A DNA stretch of 56,883 bases. Origin: JAJFTV01 sp036825755. Lineage in GTDB: Bacteria; Chloroflexota; Anaerolineae; Anaerolineales; Anaerolineaceae. The stretch covers positions 1 through 56,883 of the forward strand of contig DAISXR010000012.1 of NCBI GenBank assembly GCA_036825755.1. The letters run 5' to 3'. A model generated the notes under the pieces. The model searched no databases, was not told the origin of the DNA, and saw only the letters and a program-made list of their open reading frames with translations. The position numbers were made by a program, and so were the translations under genes. The first letter of the stretch is position 1. Every line of letters starts with the position of its first letter. Below, piece after piece: positions 6,674 through 16,412 of this stretch.

Positions 6674-9625
6674 TTATTTACACACTCGCCGAACCAGTGT
6701 GATGGGATGAATGGCTTCCTTTCCGGTGCCGCCTTTGATCTGCGCCCGGCAGGAGGTGCCACTGGCCGCCACGATGACCTCCGGCGCGGCTGCCCTGACT
6801 GCGGGGAAGAGCGATAACTCGCCCAGTTTCATGGAAAGCTCATAATGCTCGGCTTCATAACCAAAGGCGCCGGCCATGCCGCAGCAGCCGCTTTCCACCA
6901 TTTCCACCTGGTAGCCGGCCTGTTTTAACATGCTGATGGTCGCCTGCGGACCCACCGGCAGACCGTCATCGGCCGGGGGCTGCACTTTTTGAACACACTG
7001 GCCATGCAAAAGCACCTTAACAGATTGATTGCCGGGTTGGATGGTCTCCACCGGGGCCTTCCCATTCCCGTTGGGACGAATCAGGAATTCATCGATCAGC
7101 CAGGTGCGTTTTGATAGATTGTGAACGAACTCATCCCGTGGGAAGTAATCCAGGAATTCATCCCGCAGCATAAAGGTTTCAGAGGGTTCAACACCCACTA
7201 CCGGCAGCTTTCCATCCGGGTCCACCATGCGGATGGCATCCACCAGGCGGTGGGCGTGTTGTTTGGCCTGCGGCAGAAAACCTTTGGAAGTGAATGCTCG
7301 CCCGGCTCCGATGACCGGCAGGATCATGACGTTGAACCCACATGCCTCAAGCACCTTCACACCGTCAATGGCAGTATCGGGGTGCATGTCACGCGAAAAA
7401 CTGTCCAACAGGAACAGGACATCCGGTTTGGCCGGTGATTTGTGCCTGCGAAGCTCTCTTTTCTCTCCAGCCGGTGAGAATTGCGGAAATTCGCGTTCAG
7501 CGGAAAGGTGCAGCAGTTTTTCGTTGATTTTTTTCACCGGTTTGAAGGCCAGCAGGGGGTTAACCATCCAGGAAAACACCCCGGCCAGGGGGCCGATCAG
7601 ATGGATGTACGCGAACATGTAATCGCGCACTTTGTGGGGATGGGTTTTGTAATAGCGGTAAAGGAAGTCAAACTTCAACTTGGCAACATCCACGCCAGAG
7701 GGACACTCAGATTTACAGCCTTTGCAGGCCAGGCACATATCCAGCGCGTCCATGACCACCTGTTCACCCAGTGAGTCAGCGGGAAGCTGGCCGGAGATCA
7801 ATGCCCGCAGCAGGTTTGACCGGCCGCGCGGGCTGTTTTTCTCTTCACGCAGAATCTGGAACGATGGGCACATCATCCCAAAATCCTTGCGGCACACGCC
7901 CTGTCCGTTGCACAGTTCGATGGCTCCGGTCATATCACCCTGGCGGGAATAATCGAAGAACGGCTCCCAGGGTTTTGTCTGATAGTCAGGTCCAAAACGC
8001 AAGTTTTGATCCATGGGCAGGGGATTGATCTTCTTGCCCGGGTTCAGGATATTTTCCGGATCAGCGGCCTGTTTCACCTGTTTGAACAGGCCATACAAAT
8101 CGCTGCCGAAGTTGGCTTCAATATATTCCGAGCGGGCGATGCCATCACCGTGTTCACCGCTGACCGCGCCGTTCAAGCTGAGCGTCAGTTGGATCACTTC
8201 CTGCGAGATGGTTTTCATCAACTGGACATCCCGCGCGCCTTTGGTGCTGATAATGGGGCGGATATGCAGGCAGCCGGCAGAGGCATGCGCATAGAAGTTG
8301 GCATGGATCCCGTGCGCCCCCATGATGTTTTCCATCGATCGTACAAAGGCGCCCAATTTTTCAACCGGTACGGCGACATCTTCCACAAAGGCCAGCGGTT
8401 TTTGATCACCGGGCAGCGAATTGAGAATGCCCAAGCCCATTTTGCGGATGTTCCATACCTGCGTTTGCTCTGCATTAGTTTCAGCGATTAACCCACCACC
8501 AATTTCCAGAGCCTGCTGTTTGATGCGTTGGGGATCCGAGCCGGAAAATTCGACCACCAGCATGGCTTCCGGATCGCCCTGGACAAAACCCAGTTGCATG
8601 GCCATGGCTGGGATGGCGCGCGCCAGGCGAAGCATTTCACCGGGGATCAATTCAACAGCGGTGGGGTGCTTTTCCAACAGCGTGGTGGTCTGATCGCAGG
8701 CCTCGGCGATGCTGTTGTAGGTGAGCACCACCAGGATGGTGTGGGTGGGTTTTTTCACCAGCCGCAGTTTGGCTTTACGGATGATCGCCAGCGTGCCTTC
8801 CGATCCAACCACCAGGTGTGAAAGGTTGATCTTCCCGGGCTGGACGGGAGGGTAAGGATACAGACTGTTGTCCCATTGGGGCGGGGCCGTCGGCGTCCAG
8901 GGCAGCAGATAGTTAATGTTGTAGCCGGAAGCTCGCCGCCATACCTGGGGCCAGCCTCGTTTGATCACATCCGCATGGTTTCGGCGGATGTCGAGAGCGG
9001 TATGGAACATGTGATCTTTACGACTTTTTGGCTGCTGAATGGAGGTAAGATTCTCCAAACGTTCAGCATCTTCTTCAGTAAATACACAAACTTCACCGTC
9101 TGAAAGAATGACCTCGGTCTCCAGGAGGTGATCGGCAGACATGCCATATGTAATCGAATGCGCCCCGGTCGCATTACAACCCAACACACCCCCAATTGAG
9201 GCTCGTTCTGCAGAAGCAGGATCAGGGCCGAACATCAGGCCGTATTTCGCAACCTGCCGGTTGAGGCTGCTCAGAATCACGCCCGGTTCCACCGTGGCGG
9301 TCTGGTTGACCGGGTCAATCTCGAGGATACGATCAAGATATCGAGAGGTGTCAATGATCAGAGCCTGCCCAACCGTTTGACCCGCCAGACTGGAACCGGA
9401 ACCGCGCGGAATAATGGGCACATGGTAACGTTCGGCAATTTGCACCGCGGTGGTTAGGTCATCCAGGGAGCGCGGGATAATGACGCCTAATGGTTCAATT
9501 TGATAAATGGAGGCATCTGTACTGTACAACAATCTGCTGATAAAATCGTCTTTCAGCTCACCCTGCAAATTCTTTCTGAGATCGTTAACAAGATTGGAAT
9601 CCAGCGTGGGAGCATGACCTTTCAT
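6674..9625 (-). CDS. FAD/Fe-S D-2-hydroxyacid dehydrogenase (D-lactate/glycolate dehydrogenase type, GlcD-GlcF fusion)
   Basis: A 983-residue fusion of a GlcD/DLD-like flavoprotein and a GlcF-like iron-sulfur protein, similar in layout to YdiJ. Residues about 40-210 form the FAD_binding_4 domain (IPRGSGSSLAGQTVG, then GGVLGCNATGAHSITYG). The FAD-oxidase C-terminal domain ends in GAVSGEHGDGIARSEY. Two ferredoxin-like Cys clusters follow (CNGQGVCRKDFGMMCPS and CLACKGCKSECPSGVD), then a CCG domain with GCCGMAGAFG. It likely oxidises D-lactate, glycolate or D-2-hydroxyglutarate and passes electrons to quinone or another carrier. I prefer ATG 9625, nine bases after AGAGGA; a TTG at 9634 directly abuts that site. 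It diverges from the mannosidase gene. Confidence 0.92.
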   Translation of the reverse strand: MKGHAPTLDSNLVNDLRKNLQGELKDDFISRLLYSTDASIYQIEPLGVIIPRSLDDLTTAVQIAERYHVPIIPRGSGSSLAGQTVGQALIIDTSRYLDRILEIDPVNQTATVEPGVILSSLNRQVAKYGLMFGPDPASAERASIGGVLGCNATGAHSITYGMSADHLLETEVILSDGEVCVFTEEDAERLENLTSIQQPKSRKDHMFHTALDIRRNHADVIKRGWPQVWRRASGYNINYLLPWTPTAPPQWDNSLYPYPPVQPGKINLSHLVVGSEGTLAIIRKAKLRLVKKPTHTILVVLTYNSIAEACDQTTTLLEKHPTAVELIPGEMLRLARAIPAMAMQLGFVQGDPEAMLVVEFSGSDPQRIKQQALEIGGGLIAETNAEQTQVWNIRKMGLGILNSLPGDQKPLAFVEDVAVPVEKLGAFVRSMENIMGAHGIHANFYAHASAGCLHIRPIISTKGARDVQLMKTISQEVIQLTLSLNGAVSGEHGDGIARSEYIEANFGSDLYGLFKQVKQAADPENILNPGKKINPLPMDQNLRFGPDYQTKPWEPFFDYSRQGDMTGAIELCNGQGVCRKDFGMMCPSFQILREEKNSPRGRSNLLRALISGQLPADSLGEQVVMDALDMCLACKGCKSECPSGVDVAKLKFDFLYRYYKTHPHKVRDYMFAYIHLIGPLAGVFSWMVNPLLAFKPVKKINEKLLHLSAEREFPQFSPAGEKRELRRHKSPAKPDVLFLLDSFSRDMHPDTAIDGVKVLEACGFNVMILPVIGAGRAFTSKGFLPQAKQHAHRLVDAIRMVDPDGKLPVVGVEPSETFMLRDEFLDYFPRDEFVHNLSKRTWLIDEFLIRPNGNGKAPVETIQPGNQSVKVLLHGQCVQKVQPPADDGLPVGPQATISMLKQAGYQVEMVESGCCGMAGAFGYEAEHYELSMKLGELSLFPAVRAAAPEVIVAASGTSCRAQIKGGTGKEAIHPITLVRRVCK

Positions 9626-9712
9626 ATCTGACAATCCTCTTTGTTGGTTGAAATTGTATAATTGGACGAATTATGTCGTATTTAGACAGTGTTCGTTGCA
9701 TATGAAGTATAA

Positions 9713-9729
9713 ACGACAAATGTTGTCGT
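9713..9729. promoter_or_regulatory. Candidate operator between dehydrogenase and mannosidase genes
   Basis: A perfect inverted repeat, ACGACAA-ATG-TTGTCGT, lies in the divergent intergenic region. A further TGTCGT half-site occurs at 9674-9679, about 50 bases away. The symmetry and position suggest a repressor site serving one or both divergent genes. No regulator gene is adjacent, so the binding protein is unknown. Confidence 0.4.
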
Positions 9730-9759
9730 GCAAGAGAAATCTACTTTTTGGATGATCCT

Positions 9760-12741
9760 ATGTTACATGATATTCGTTGGACACGAAAGAAAATNNNNNN
9801 NNNNNNNNNNNNNNNNNNNNNNNNNNNNNNNNNNNNNNNNNNNNNNNNNNNNNNNNNNNNNNNNNNNNNNNNNNNNNNNNNNNNNNNNNNNNNNTGTGAT
9901 CGCCATCACCAGGAAGTGCTGATCCCTGGCCGCTTCATGGATGGACAACCGCATTTGCTGGCATTGCACGGTTGGCCAGGGGCGGGCACCGAACGCGATT
10001 TGCACAAAAGCTACACTCAATTGCAGATGAAAACCTGTTCGTTGGTGCAGTTGAATTCGGCGCTACTGGAATTCCTGAGAATTATCGATATCAGCTTGCG
10101 TGTAGTGGATATTTTACCTGAGCAGGATCTGACTCGTCAGCGTTTACTCAATTCTATGGACAAAGCCTACAACACGCTGGATATGTGCAAACCATTCGGC
10201 CGCGAATTTGACATGAGCCTGAATGCTGCGACCGAGGAATTAATGGATGGCATCTCTGCTGCCGGCAGCCCGCTGGGGGTCGAGATTACCGCAGCCGGGC
10301 ATGCGCACCTGGATGTGGGGTGGTTGTGGCAGGTAGAGCAGGGCCGCCGCAAGGCTGGCCGTACTTTTACCACCGCGCTGCGCCTGCTGGAGGAGTTCCC
10401 AGACTATCTGTACGCTCAGAGCCAGCCGCAGTTGTATCAATTTGTGGAGCAGGACTATCCGACCATTTTTGAGCAGGTCAAACAGGCTGTTCGGGCCGGG
10501 CGCTGGGAGATTTTAGGCGGGACCTGGGTGGAACCGGATACCAACAGTTCCGGTGCCGAAGCGCTGGCCCGCCAGCTTTTGTTGGGACGAACCTATTTCC
10601 GCAATCACTTTGGTGATGTGGAATCCCCGGTTCTATTTCTGCCCGATAGCTTCGGTTACTCGGGCGCGTTGCCGCAACTGGCAAAACTGGCCGGTTTGAA
10701 ATACTTTATCACCCAAAAAATGAGCTGGAACCAGTATGACCGCATGCCATTCCAGAGCTTCTGGTGGCAGGGCATTGATGGAACGCGAATTTTATCTCAT
10801 TTCCTGACCACACCGGGTGATCCGGTAACGGATAAGACCATCACCACCATCCTCGATTCAAACAGCTATAACGCCCTGCTAAATCCCAAGGAGGTGATGG
10901 GCACCTGGGAAAACTATGATCAAAAAGAAACACATCAAAATTTGTTGATGCTGTACGGCTACGGCGATGGCGGCGGCGGACCCTCACGGGAGATGCTGCA
11001 AAACCTTCCATTGCTGAAAGAGTTCCCCGGTTTGCCGCGCGTAAAGAGTGGTACGATCGGTGGTTTTATGTCGCGTCTTGAAGAGGAAGCCGGTGAGGAC
11101 CTGCCTCAATGGAACGGCGAACTGTATCTGGAGTTTCACCGCGGAACATTGACAAGCCAGGCTCGAACAAAACGGGCCAATCGCAAAAGCGAGTTTCGGC
11201 TTCATAATGCCGAATTCCTGGCAAGCCTGGCAGCCGTGCATGCTGGTCTGTCGTACCCGCATGATTCGCTGCGCACAGCCTGGGAATTATTGTGCTGCAA
11301 CCAGTTCCACGATATATTACCGGGTTCATCGATTGCGAAAGTTTACGAAGACACCCTGAACGATCACGAAAAGATCCAGGAAACCACTGAGTCTGTGGTC
11401 GAAACCGCGCTGGAGAACCTGGCTGAACGACTTAACCCGGATATCAGTCATGTGGTGGTTAATCCCACATCTTTCACAGGACACACGGCTTTATTTGAAG
11501 GTACATTGGAAGAGGGCAAGTCCTTCTATGATCCGCAAACCGATCAGGATATCCCTTCGCAAAAGATTGAAAACGGCATACTGGTGAAACTCCCTTCATC
11601 CGAGCCATACAGTCTGAGTGGTTTGGGTGTTCGCAGCAGTGAGCGGACCTGGCCGGCAACGGTACAGGTTGAACAGACATCCGAGGGATTTATCCTCGAG
11701 AATTGCTTGCTGCGAGTGGAGCTATCGCCTGCCGGTGAAATTACGCGTTTGTGGGATAAAGAATACCAGCGAGAGGTGATACCGGCGGGGCAGAATGCCA
11801 ATGTATTGCAGGCATTTGAGGATCGCCCGGTTGAGTACGACGCCTGGGATATTGAAATCTATTATGAAGACAAATGCTGGCCGGTTGAATTAATGTCCGC
11901 AGCATCCATTATTGAGGAAGGCCCGCTGCGCTGCGGGATCATGTTCACCCGTAAGTTCCGCGGCAGCAAAATTGTGCAAAAGATCTATCTCAGCGGAAAC
12001 AGCCGCCGCATCGATTTTGATACATATGTCGATTGGCATGAACAGCAGGTATTACTGAAAGCCGCTTTCCCGGTGGAGGTGTTAAGCCCCACCGCTACAT
12101 ACGAGATTCAATGGGGCAGTGTGCAGCGGCCCACGCATCGGAATACATCGTGGGACTGGGCGCGTTTTGAGAGTTCAGCGCATAAATGGATCGATTTGAG
12201 TGAAGGCGATTACGGCGTCAGCTTGCTGAATGACTGCAAGTACGGGCATGATGTGCATGAAAACGTGATGCGGATCACTCTGTTGAAGAGTGCTACCATG
12301 CCAGATCCCTTTGCAGATCAGGGAGAGCATCGCTTTATTTACAGCCTGTATCCCCACACCGGTGACTGGCGAAACGGTACCGTGCAGGCCGCGTATGATC
12401 TCAATAATCCATGCGTGATTTACCCTGTGAAAACGAATAATACGACAGACCCGCGCTCTGAATCAAACACAAAGCTGCCCGCATTGGTAGCAACCGACCG
12501 TGAGAACGTGATCATTGAAACTGTGAAACAGGCAGAGGATGGACAGGGGATCATCGTAAGGCTTTACGAAAATCAGCGTAGCCGCGGCCAGGTCAATCTT
12601 ACCTATGGTTTCCCGGTGCAACGTGCCTTTATCACCAATTTACTGGAAGAAAATGAGCAGGAACTGCCGGTTCATGAGAACACGGTCCGGTTCGCTATCA
12701 AGCCCTTCGAGATTATCACATTGCGTCTGATCGGTTCATAG
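9760..12741 (+). CDS. GH38 family alpha-mannosidase, interrupted by an assembly gap
   Basis: A cytoplasmic-type GH38 alpha-mannosidase. The start (MLHDIRWTRKK, ATG at 9760) matches the family N-terminus. After 11 codons there are 100 N, then the frame resumes at DRHHQEVLIP, in the N-terminal beta domain. Catalytic landmarks: zinc ligands in GHAHLDVGWLWQ, the nucleophile Asp in FLPDSFGYSGALPQL, and NQFHDILPGSSI. The C-terminal beta-sandwich domains run to the stop. About 949 codons lie after the gap, while family members are usually 1000-1050 residues, so the real gap probably holds about 150-250 bases. No signal peptide is visible. The enzyme would release mannose from oligosaccharides. The codon phase across the N run happens to agree. 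Confidence 0.93.
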   Translation: MLHDIRWTRKKXXXXXXXXXXXXXXXXXXXXXXXXXXXXXXXXXXCDRHHQEVLIPGRFMDGQPHLLALHGWPGAGTERDLHKSYTQLQMKTCSLVQLNSALLEFLRIIDISLRVVDILPEQDLTRQRLLNSMDKAYNTLDMCKPFGREFDMSLNAATEELMDGISAAGSPLGVEITAAGHAHLDVGWLWQVEQGRRKAGRTFTTALRLLEEFPDYLYAQSQPQLYQFVEQDYPTIFEQVKQAVRAGRWEILGGTWVEPDTNSSGAEALARQLLLGRTYFRNHFGDVESPVLFLPDSFGYSGALPQLAKLAGLKYFITQKMSWNQYDRMPFQSFWWQGIDGTRILSHFLTTPGDPVTDKTITTILDSNSYNALLNPKEVMGTWENYDQKETHQNLLMLYGYGDGGGGPSREMLQNLPLLKEFPGLPRVKSGTIGGFMSRLEEEAGEDLPQWNGELYLEFHRGTLTSQARTKRANRKSEFRLHNAEFLASLAAVHAGLSYPHDSLRTAWELLCCNQFHDILPGSSIAKVYEDTLNDHEKIQETTESVVETALENLAERLNPDISHVVVNPTSFTGHTALFEGTLEEGKSFYDPQTDQDIPSQKIENGILVKLPSSEPYSLSGLGVRSSERTWPATVQVEQTSEGFILENCLLRVELSPAGEITRLWDKEYQREVIPAGQNANVLQAFEDRPVEYDAWDIEIYYEDKCWPVELMSAASIIEEGPLRCGIMFTRKFRGSKIVQKIYLSGNSRRIDFDTYVDWHEQQVLLKAAFPVEVLSPTATYEIQWGSVQRPTHRNTSWDWARFESSAHKWIDLSEGDYGVSLLNDCKYGHDVHENVMRITLLKSATMPDPFADQGEHRFIYSLYPHTGDWRNGTVQAAYDLNNPCVIYPVKTNNTTDPRSESNTKLPALVATDRENVIIETVKQAEDGQGIIVRLYENQRSRGQVNLTYGFPVQRAFITNLLEENEQELPVHENTVRFAIKPFEIITLRLIGS
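9795..9894. other. Assembly gap (100 N) in the mannosidase gene
   Basis: Exactly 100 N. The flanking halves of the mannosidase imply more missing sequence than 33 codons, so the length is probably a placeholder. Confidence 0.95.
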
Positions 12742-12770
12742 TCAATATCCTGAGGGATTCTGAATATCTC

Positions 12771-12789
12771 GTTACAATTGAGTTGTAAC
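12771..12789 (+). promoter_or_regulatory. Candidate operator upstream of nucleoside phosphorylase
   Basis: A perfect inverted repeat, GTTACAA-TTGAG-TTGTAAC, lies 34 bases before the phosphorylase ATG, in the expected promoter region. It is too weak and has no U-run to be a terminator of the mannosidase gene, so an operator is the better reading. Confidence 0.4.
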
Positions 12790-12822
12790 CGGTATTAATA
12801 AGAATTCCTCAGGAGAAACCTT

Positions 12823-13572
12823 ATGACTGACGCTGCTATCCAACCCACCATCCGCTGTAAACCAGGCGATATTGCCCCATATGTGCTGCTACCCGGAGAC
12901 CCTGAACGCGCGCGCTGGATTTCGACCTTTTTCGACGATGCCCGCGAGGTAGGTCGCAACCGCGAGTACTGGACGTACACCGGCAATGTCCAGGGGGTCC
13001 CCATTTCGGTGATGTCAACCGGCATCGGCTGCCCTGGCGCTGCCATGGGTATTGAAGAATTGATCAAACTGGGAGCCCATACACTGATCCGGGTAGGCAC
13101 CTGCGGGTATTTACAGGAGGATGTTCATCCCGGCGATCTGGTGATTGCCACGGGCGCAGTCCGCGATGACGGTCTCTCAAAAGAACTGGTTCCGCCGCAG
13201 TACCCGGCTGTCAGCGATCTGGATGTCACACTGGCCTTGCGGAAAGCCGCGCAGGCGAGCGGGCATCCGTTCCATGTGGGGTTATATCGCACCGGTGACG
13301 CCTTCTACGGGCTTGATTCTGAGGCCACTTTTGGTGTATGGAAGCGCGCCGGGGTGAAGATCTTTGAGCAGGAAGCCGCCGCGCTCTTCACCATTGCCAG
13401 TCTGCGCGGGGTGCGAGCCGGCGCCATTGTGGCGGTTGATGGACCGGCAGGATCGGCTCACGCGATCTCCTATAAAATAATCGACCGCAGTCTGTTTCAG
13501 AAAGCGGTCGAAATGGAAATCAGAATCGCCATTCAGGCAATCGTCGCTCTGGCAAAAGGAATCAACGACTGA
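12823..13572 (+). CDS. Nucleoside phosphorylase (PNP/UDP family, uridine-phosphorylase-like)
   Basis: A 249-residue enzyme of the PNP_UDP_1 family, which splits nucleosides with phosphate into a base and (deoxy)ribose 1-phosphate. Landmarks are the phosphate-binding YVLLPGDPERA, the central STGIGCPGAAMGIEELI and RVGTCGYL, and the C-terminal FEQEAAALFTIASLRG, the Udp-like glutamate region. The ATG follows AGGAG with 8 bases spacing. It may supply sugar phosphates for the deoxyribose-phosphate chemistry of the microcompartment locus 17 kb away, but a phosphopentomutase would be needed and none is in the window. Purine versus pyrimidine preference cannot be settled by reading. Confidence 0.88.
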   Translation: MTDAAIQPTIRCKPGDIAPYVLLPGDPERARWISTFFDDAREVGRNREYWTYTGNVQGVPISVMSTGIGCPGAAMGIEELIKLGAHTLIRVGTCGYLQEDVHPGDLVIATGAVRDDGLSKELVPPQYPAVSDLDVTLALRKAAQASGHPFHVGLYRTGDAFYGLDSEATFGVWKRAGVKIFEQEAAALFTIASLRGVRAGAIVAVDGPAGSAHAISYKIIDRSLFQKAVEMEIRIAIQAIVALAKGIND

Positions 13573-13579
13573 TTTCGGT

Positions 13580-14344
13580 TCAGCCTTCCACTTTTTTGAA
13601 GTGTTTGGCCGCAAAGTCAGCAACGGCGTCGTTGTAGTCGTGTCCGCGTAATTTGGTCGCAAAACGGGCATCACCCAGCACGCCGTTTTTTGTTACCGTG
13701 TGCAGACCTATCGAAAGGGCTTTGACCATTTCGGGATTTTCATGGCCGAAATCACCCATGAAGCCCTGTTCAAAGCGGTCCTGGTGAACCAGTTTTTCTT
13801 CCCAATCGAGCATCATGGATGTTTCCATTTCTCCGGCGTGTACACCCATCTGTTGAGGCGTAATGGAATCGCGTTTCAGAATATGGCTGACAGAATTGGA
13901 GAAGGCATCTTCGTCGATCAGGGAGAGGATATCCACCTGCGGATATTTGTGCGCCAGTTGGGGCAGCAGTTCATTCAGCGCCGCTTCGTTGCCGCCATGG
14001 CTGAATGTGATGGCAATGCGCTTGAAACCATGCCGTACCAGTGAATCAACCACATCACGTACTACTGCCTGAAAAGTCTCTTTACTGAGGGTAATGGTGC
14101 CTTTGAAATGCATGTGATGCTCTGACATACCCGGGCGGATCACCGGCGCGATCAGGGTTTTCCCCATTTTTCGGGCGGTATAATCTGCCATGGCATACCC
14201 CAGGAAGGTATCGGTGCCGGTGGGCAGGTGTGGGCCGTGCTGTTCAATCGAACCGGCGATTAAGATGACAGTATCGTACCCATCAGCCATGGCCTGCTCG
14301 ATATCCCGCCATGTCATTCGTTCCATCCAGATTTCTCTTTCCAT
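13580..14344 (-). CDS. Creatininase-family amidohydrolase
   Basis: A 254-residue protein of the creatininase superfamily, metal-dependent amidohydrolases that include creatininase, MftE and FAPy/GTP-ring-opening enzymes. Metal-site motifs are GSIEQHGPHLPTGTD (residues about 31-45), SHGGNEAAL in place of the more usual GHGGN, and GVHAGEMETSMML with the HAGExETS signature. The start follows AAGGAG at good spacing. It converges with the nucleoside phosphorylase, leaving only 7 bases between the stops. Neither neighbour indicates the substrate. Confidence 0.88.
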   Translation of the reverse strand: MEREIWMERMTWRDIEQAMADGYDTVILIAGSIEQHGPHLPTGTDTFLGYAMADYTARKMGKTLIAPVIRPGMSEHHMHFKGTITLSKETFQAVVRDVVDSLVRHGFKRIAITFSHGGNEAALNELLPQLAHKYPQVDILSLIDEDAFSNSVSHILKRDSITPQQMGVHAGEMETSMMLDWEEKLVHQDRFEQGFMGDFGHENPEMVKALSIGLHTVTKNGVLGDARFATKLRGHDYNDAVADFAAKHFKKVEG

Positions 14345-14549
14345 TGGTGTTCTCCTTAATCAGGTATGGATTAAGTGTAATCAGATTGGTTCGTTTTGTG
14401 AAGAAAAGCAGCCTGTGAAATGAGCAAATATCATCACAAATAATCTATCTGAAAATACCAGTAATATGTACAAAGAGGAAAAATCACCGTATAATTAAGA
14501 AATCAAGTCCGTGAACATCTCATCTACCTTTCCGGAGGGAAACGAATTC

Positions 14550-16397
14550 ATGAAGAGACTATTATCAGGTAATGAAGCGGTCGCGCACGGCGCGTGGGCA
14601 GCCGGTGCGGCAGTTGCTTCAGGGTATCCGGGAACTCCCAGTACGGAAATCCTGGAAGTCTTTGCGAAACTCCCCAATGTGTATGCTGAATGGGCCCCCA
14701 ATGAGAAAGCGGGCGTGGATGCAGCCGTTGGAGCCGCCTATGCAGGAAAGCGCGCATTTTCCACCATGAAGCATGTGGGGTTGAATGTGGCCGCTGATTC
14801 CTACTTTATGTCTTCAATGACTGGCGCTGAAGCCGGCCTGGTGATTGTCTCAGCCGATGACCCATCCATGCATTCATCGCAAAATGAGCAGGACAACCGC
14901 CAGTATGCAAAATTTGCGCGAGTTCCCTGCCTGGATCCCTCTGACAGCCAGGATGCCAAAGATTTCATGATGTCTGCCTTCGAGATCAGCGAGAAATTTG
15001 ACACCCCGGTGATTCTGCGCCTGACCACCCGAATCAGCCACACCAGCGCTGTGGTGGAGATTTCCGAAAGCCGGTTGCAGCTTCCTGAACCAGGGCTTTT
15101 CCCCCGCAACCCTCAAAAATATGTAACCGTCCCGGCCAACGCTCGCAAGGCGCATCTGGTGATTGAACAGCGCATCCGTAATCTGGCAGAATTCGCAGAA
15201 ACGTATCCGTTCAATGTGGTGGAAGAACGCTCACATGATTTGGGTATCATTACCGGTGGGATCGCTTACCAGTACTCACGTGAGGTGTTCCCGGATGCCA
15301 GTGTTCTCAAACTGGGCATGGTATATCCGCTGCCGTATAAGCTGATCACCGACTTTGCCTCACGAATGAAACGTGTGATCATTTTGGAGGAACTGGATCC
15401 GTTTATTGAGGACCAGGTCCGCCTGATGGGTGTGGAAGTATATCGCGGAAAAAATCCCGGGCTATACGAACCCAACGCCAAATCCATCTTCCCCATTTAT
15501 TACGAATTCAACCAGTATGTGGTGCGTGAAAGCGCCCGAAAAGCCGGTTTAATCTCAGGAGAAGCGCCTGCGCTGCCGGAATTTGAAATGGCCGCTCCGC
15601 CTCCCCGTCCTCCGGTTTTATGCCCGGGTTGCCCTCATCGCAGTACCTTTTACGCCCTGAGCAAAATGAAAGTGCCGGTGAATGGCGATATCGGCTGTTA
15701 CACCCTGGGAATGGTCCCGCCGCTCAACGCCATCCACACCACCGGGTGCATGGGCGCCGGCATTGGTGTGGCGCATGGCGCCATGCGAGCCGGAAGCCAG
15801 GAACGGCATGTGGCTGTCATCGGTGACTCGACCTTTTTCCATACCGGTATCCAGAACCTGATGAATGTGGCCTACAACAAGAGTAATGTCATCACCGTGA
15901 TTATGGATAACCGCATCACCGGCATGACCGGTCATCAACAGAACCCGGGAACCGGCCTGACTTTGCAAAACCAACCTGCCAATATGATCGATCTGGAAGC
16001 GTTGGTGCGCGCCCTGGGCATCACAAAGGTGAAGACCGTGGAGGCCTATGATGTCAAGGCGGTTGAGGGAACATTGAAAACCTGGGTGAAGGAAGATGAA
16101 CCGGCGGTGTTGATCACCAAACACGAATGCGCGCTGCTGCCATCACAACGCAAGCAGTATCTGCCGCTTGAAGTCAATCATGATATCTGTAATGGCTGTG
16201 GAACCTGTCAGAAAATTGGCTGCCCGGCCCTTTCCAAGTCAGAGCGGCTCGATCCCAAGACCGGCCGTCAGCTCTCACAGATCGACCCCATGCTGTGCAC
16301 CGGCTGTGAGATCTGTGCGCAGGTTTGTCCGCGCAATGCTATCCTGTTCCGCACTCAGGTACAGGAAAAGCGCGCCGCTGTCCAAAATTTGAACTGA
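14550..16397 (+). CDS. iorA: Indolepyruvate:ferredoxin oxidoreductase alpha subunit
   Basis: A 615-residue thiamine-diphosphate Fe-S subunit that decarboxylates aryl pyruvates to aryl-acetyl-CoA and reduces ferredoxin, a step in amino acid fermentation. The N-terminal pyrimidine-binding domain begins with LSGNEAVAHGAW and GYPGTPSTEILE. The TPP domain has CPGCPHRSTFYAL, the Mg/TPP stretch GDSTFFHTGIQNLMNVAYN and ITGMTGHQQNPGTG. Two ferredoxin clusters follow at about Cys547 (CNGCGTCQKIGCP) and Cys583 (CTGCEICAQVCP). The ATG at 14550 follows CGGAGGG; a GTG 39 bases upstream is open but lies before the ribosome site. iorB follows after 15 bases. Confidence 0.95.
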   Translation: MKRLLSGNEAVAHGAWAAGAAVASGYPGTPSTEILEVFAKLPNVYAEWAPNEKAGVDAAVGAAYAGKRAFSTMKHVGLNVAADSYFMSSMTGAEAGLVIVSADDPSMHSSQNEQDNRQYAKFARVPCLDPSDSQDAKDFMMSAFEISEKFDTPVILRLTTRISHTSAVVEISESRLQLPEPGLFPRNPQKYVTVPANARKAHLVIEQRIRNLAEFAETYPFNVVEERSHDLGIITGGIAYQYSREVFPDASVLKLGMVYPLPYKLITDFASRMKRVIILEELDPFIEDQVRLMGVEVYRGKNPGLYEPNAKSIFPIYYEFNQYVVRESARKAGLISGEAPALPEFEMAAPPPRPPVLCPGCPHRSTFYALSKMKVPVNGDIGCYTLGMVPPLNAIHTTGCMGAGIGVAHGAMRAGSQERHVAVIGDSTFFHTGIQNLMNVAYNKSNVITVIMDNRITGMTGHQQNPGTGLTLQNQPANMIDLEALVRALGITKVKTVEAYDVKAVEGTLKTWVKEDEPAVLITKHECALLPSQRKQYLPLEVNHDICNGCGTCQKIGCPALSKSERLDPKTGRQLSQIDPMLCTGCEICAQVCPRNAILFRTQVQEKRAAVQNLN

Positions 16398-16412
16398 TAC
16401 AGGGAGATCAAC

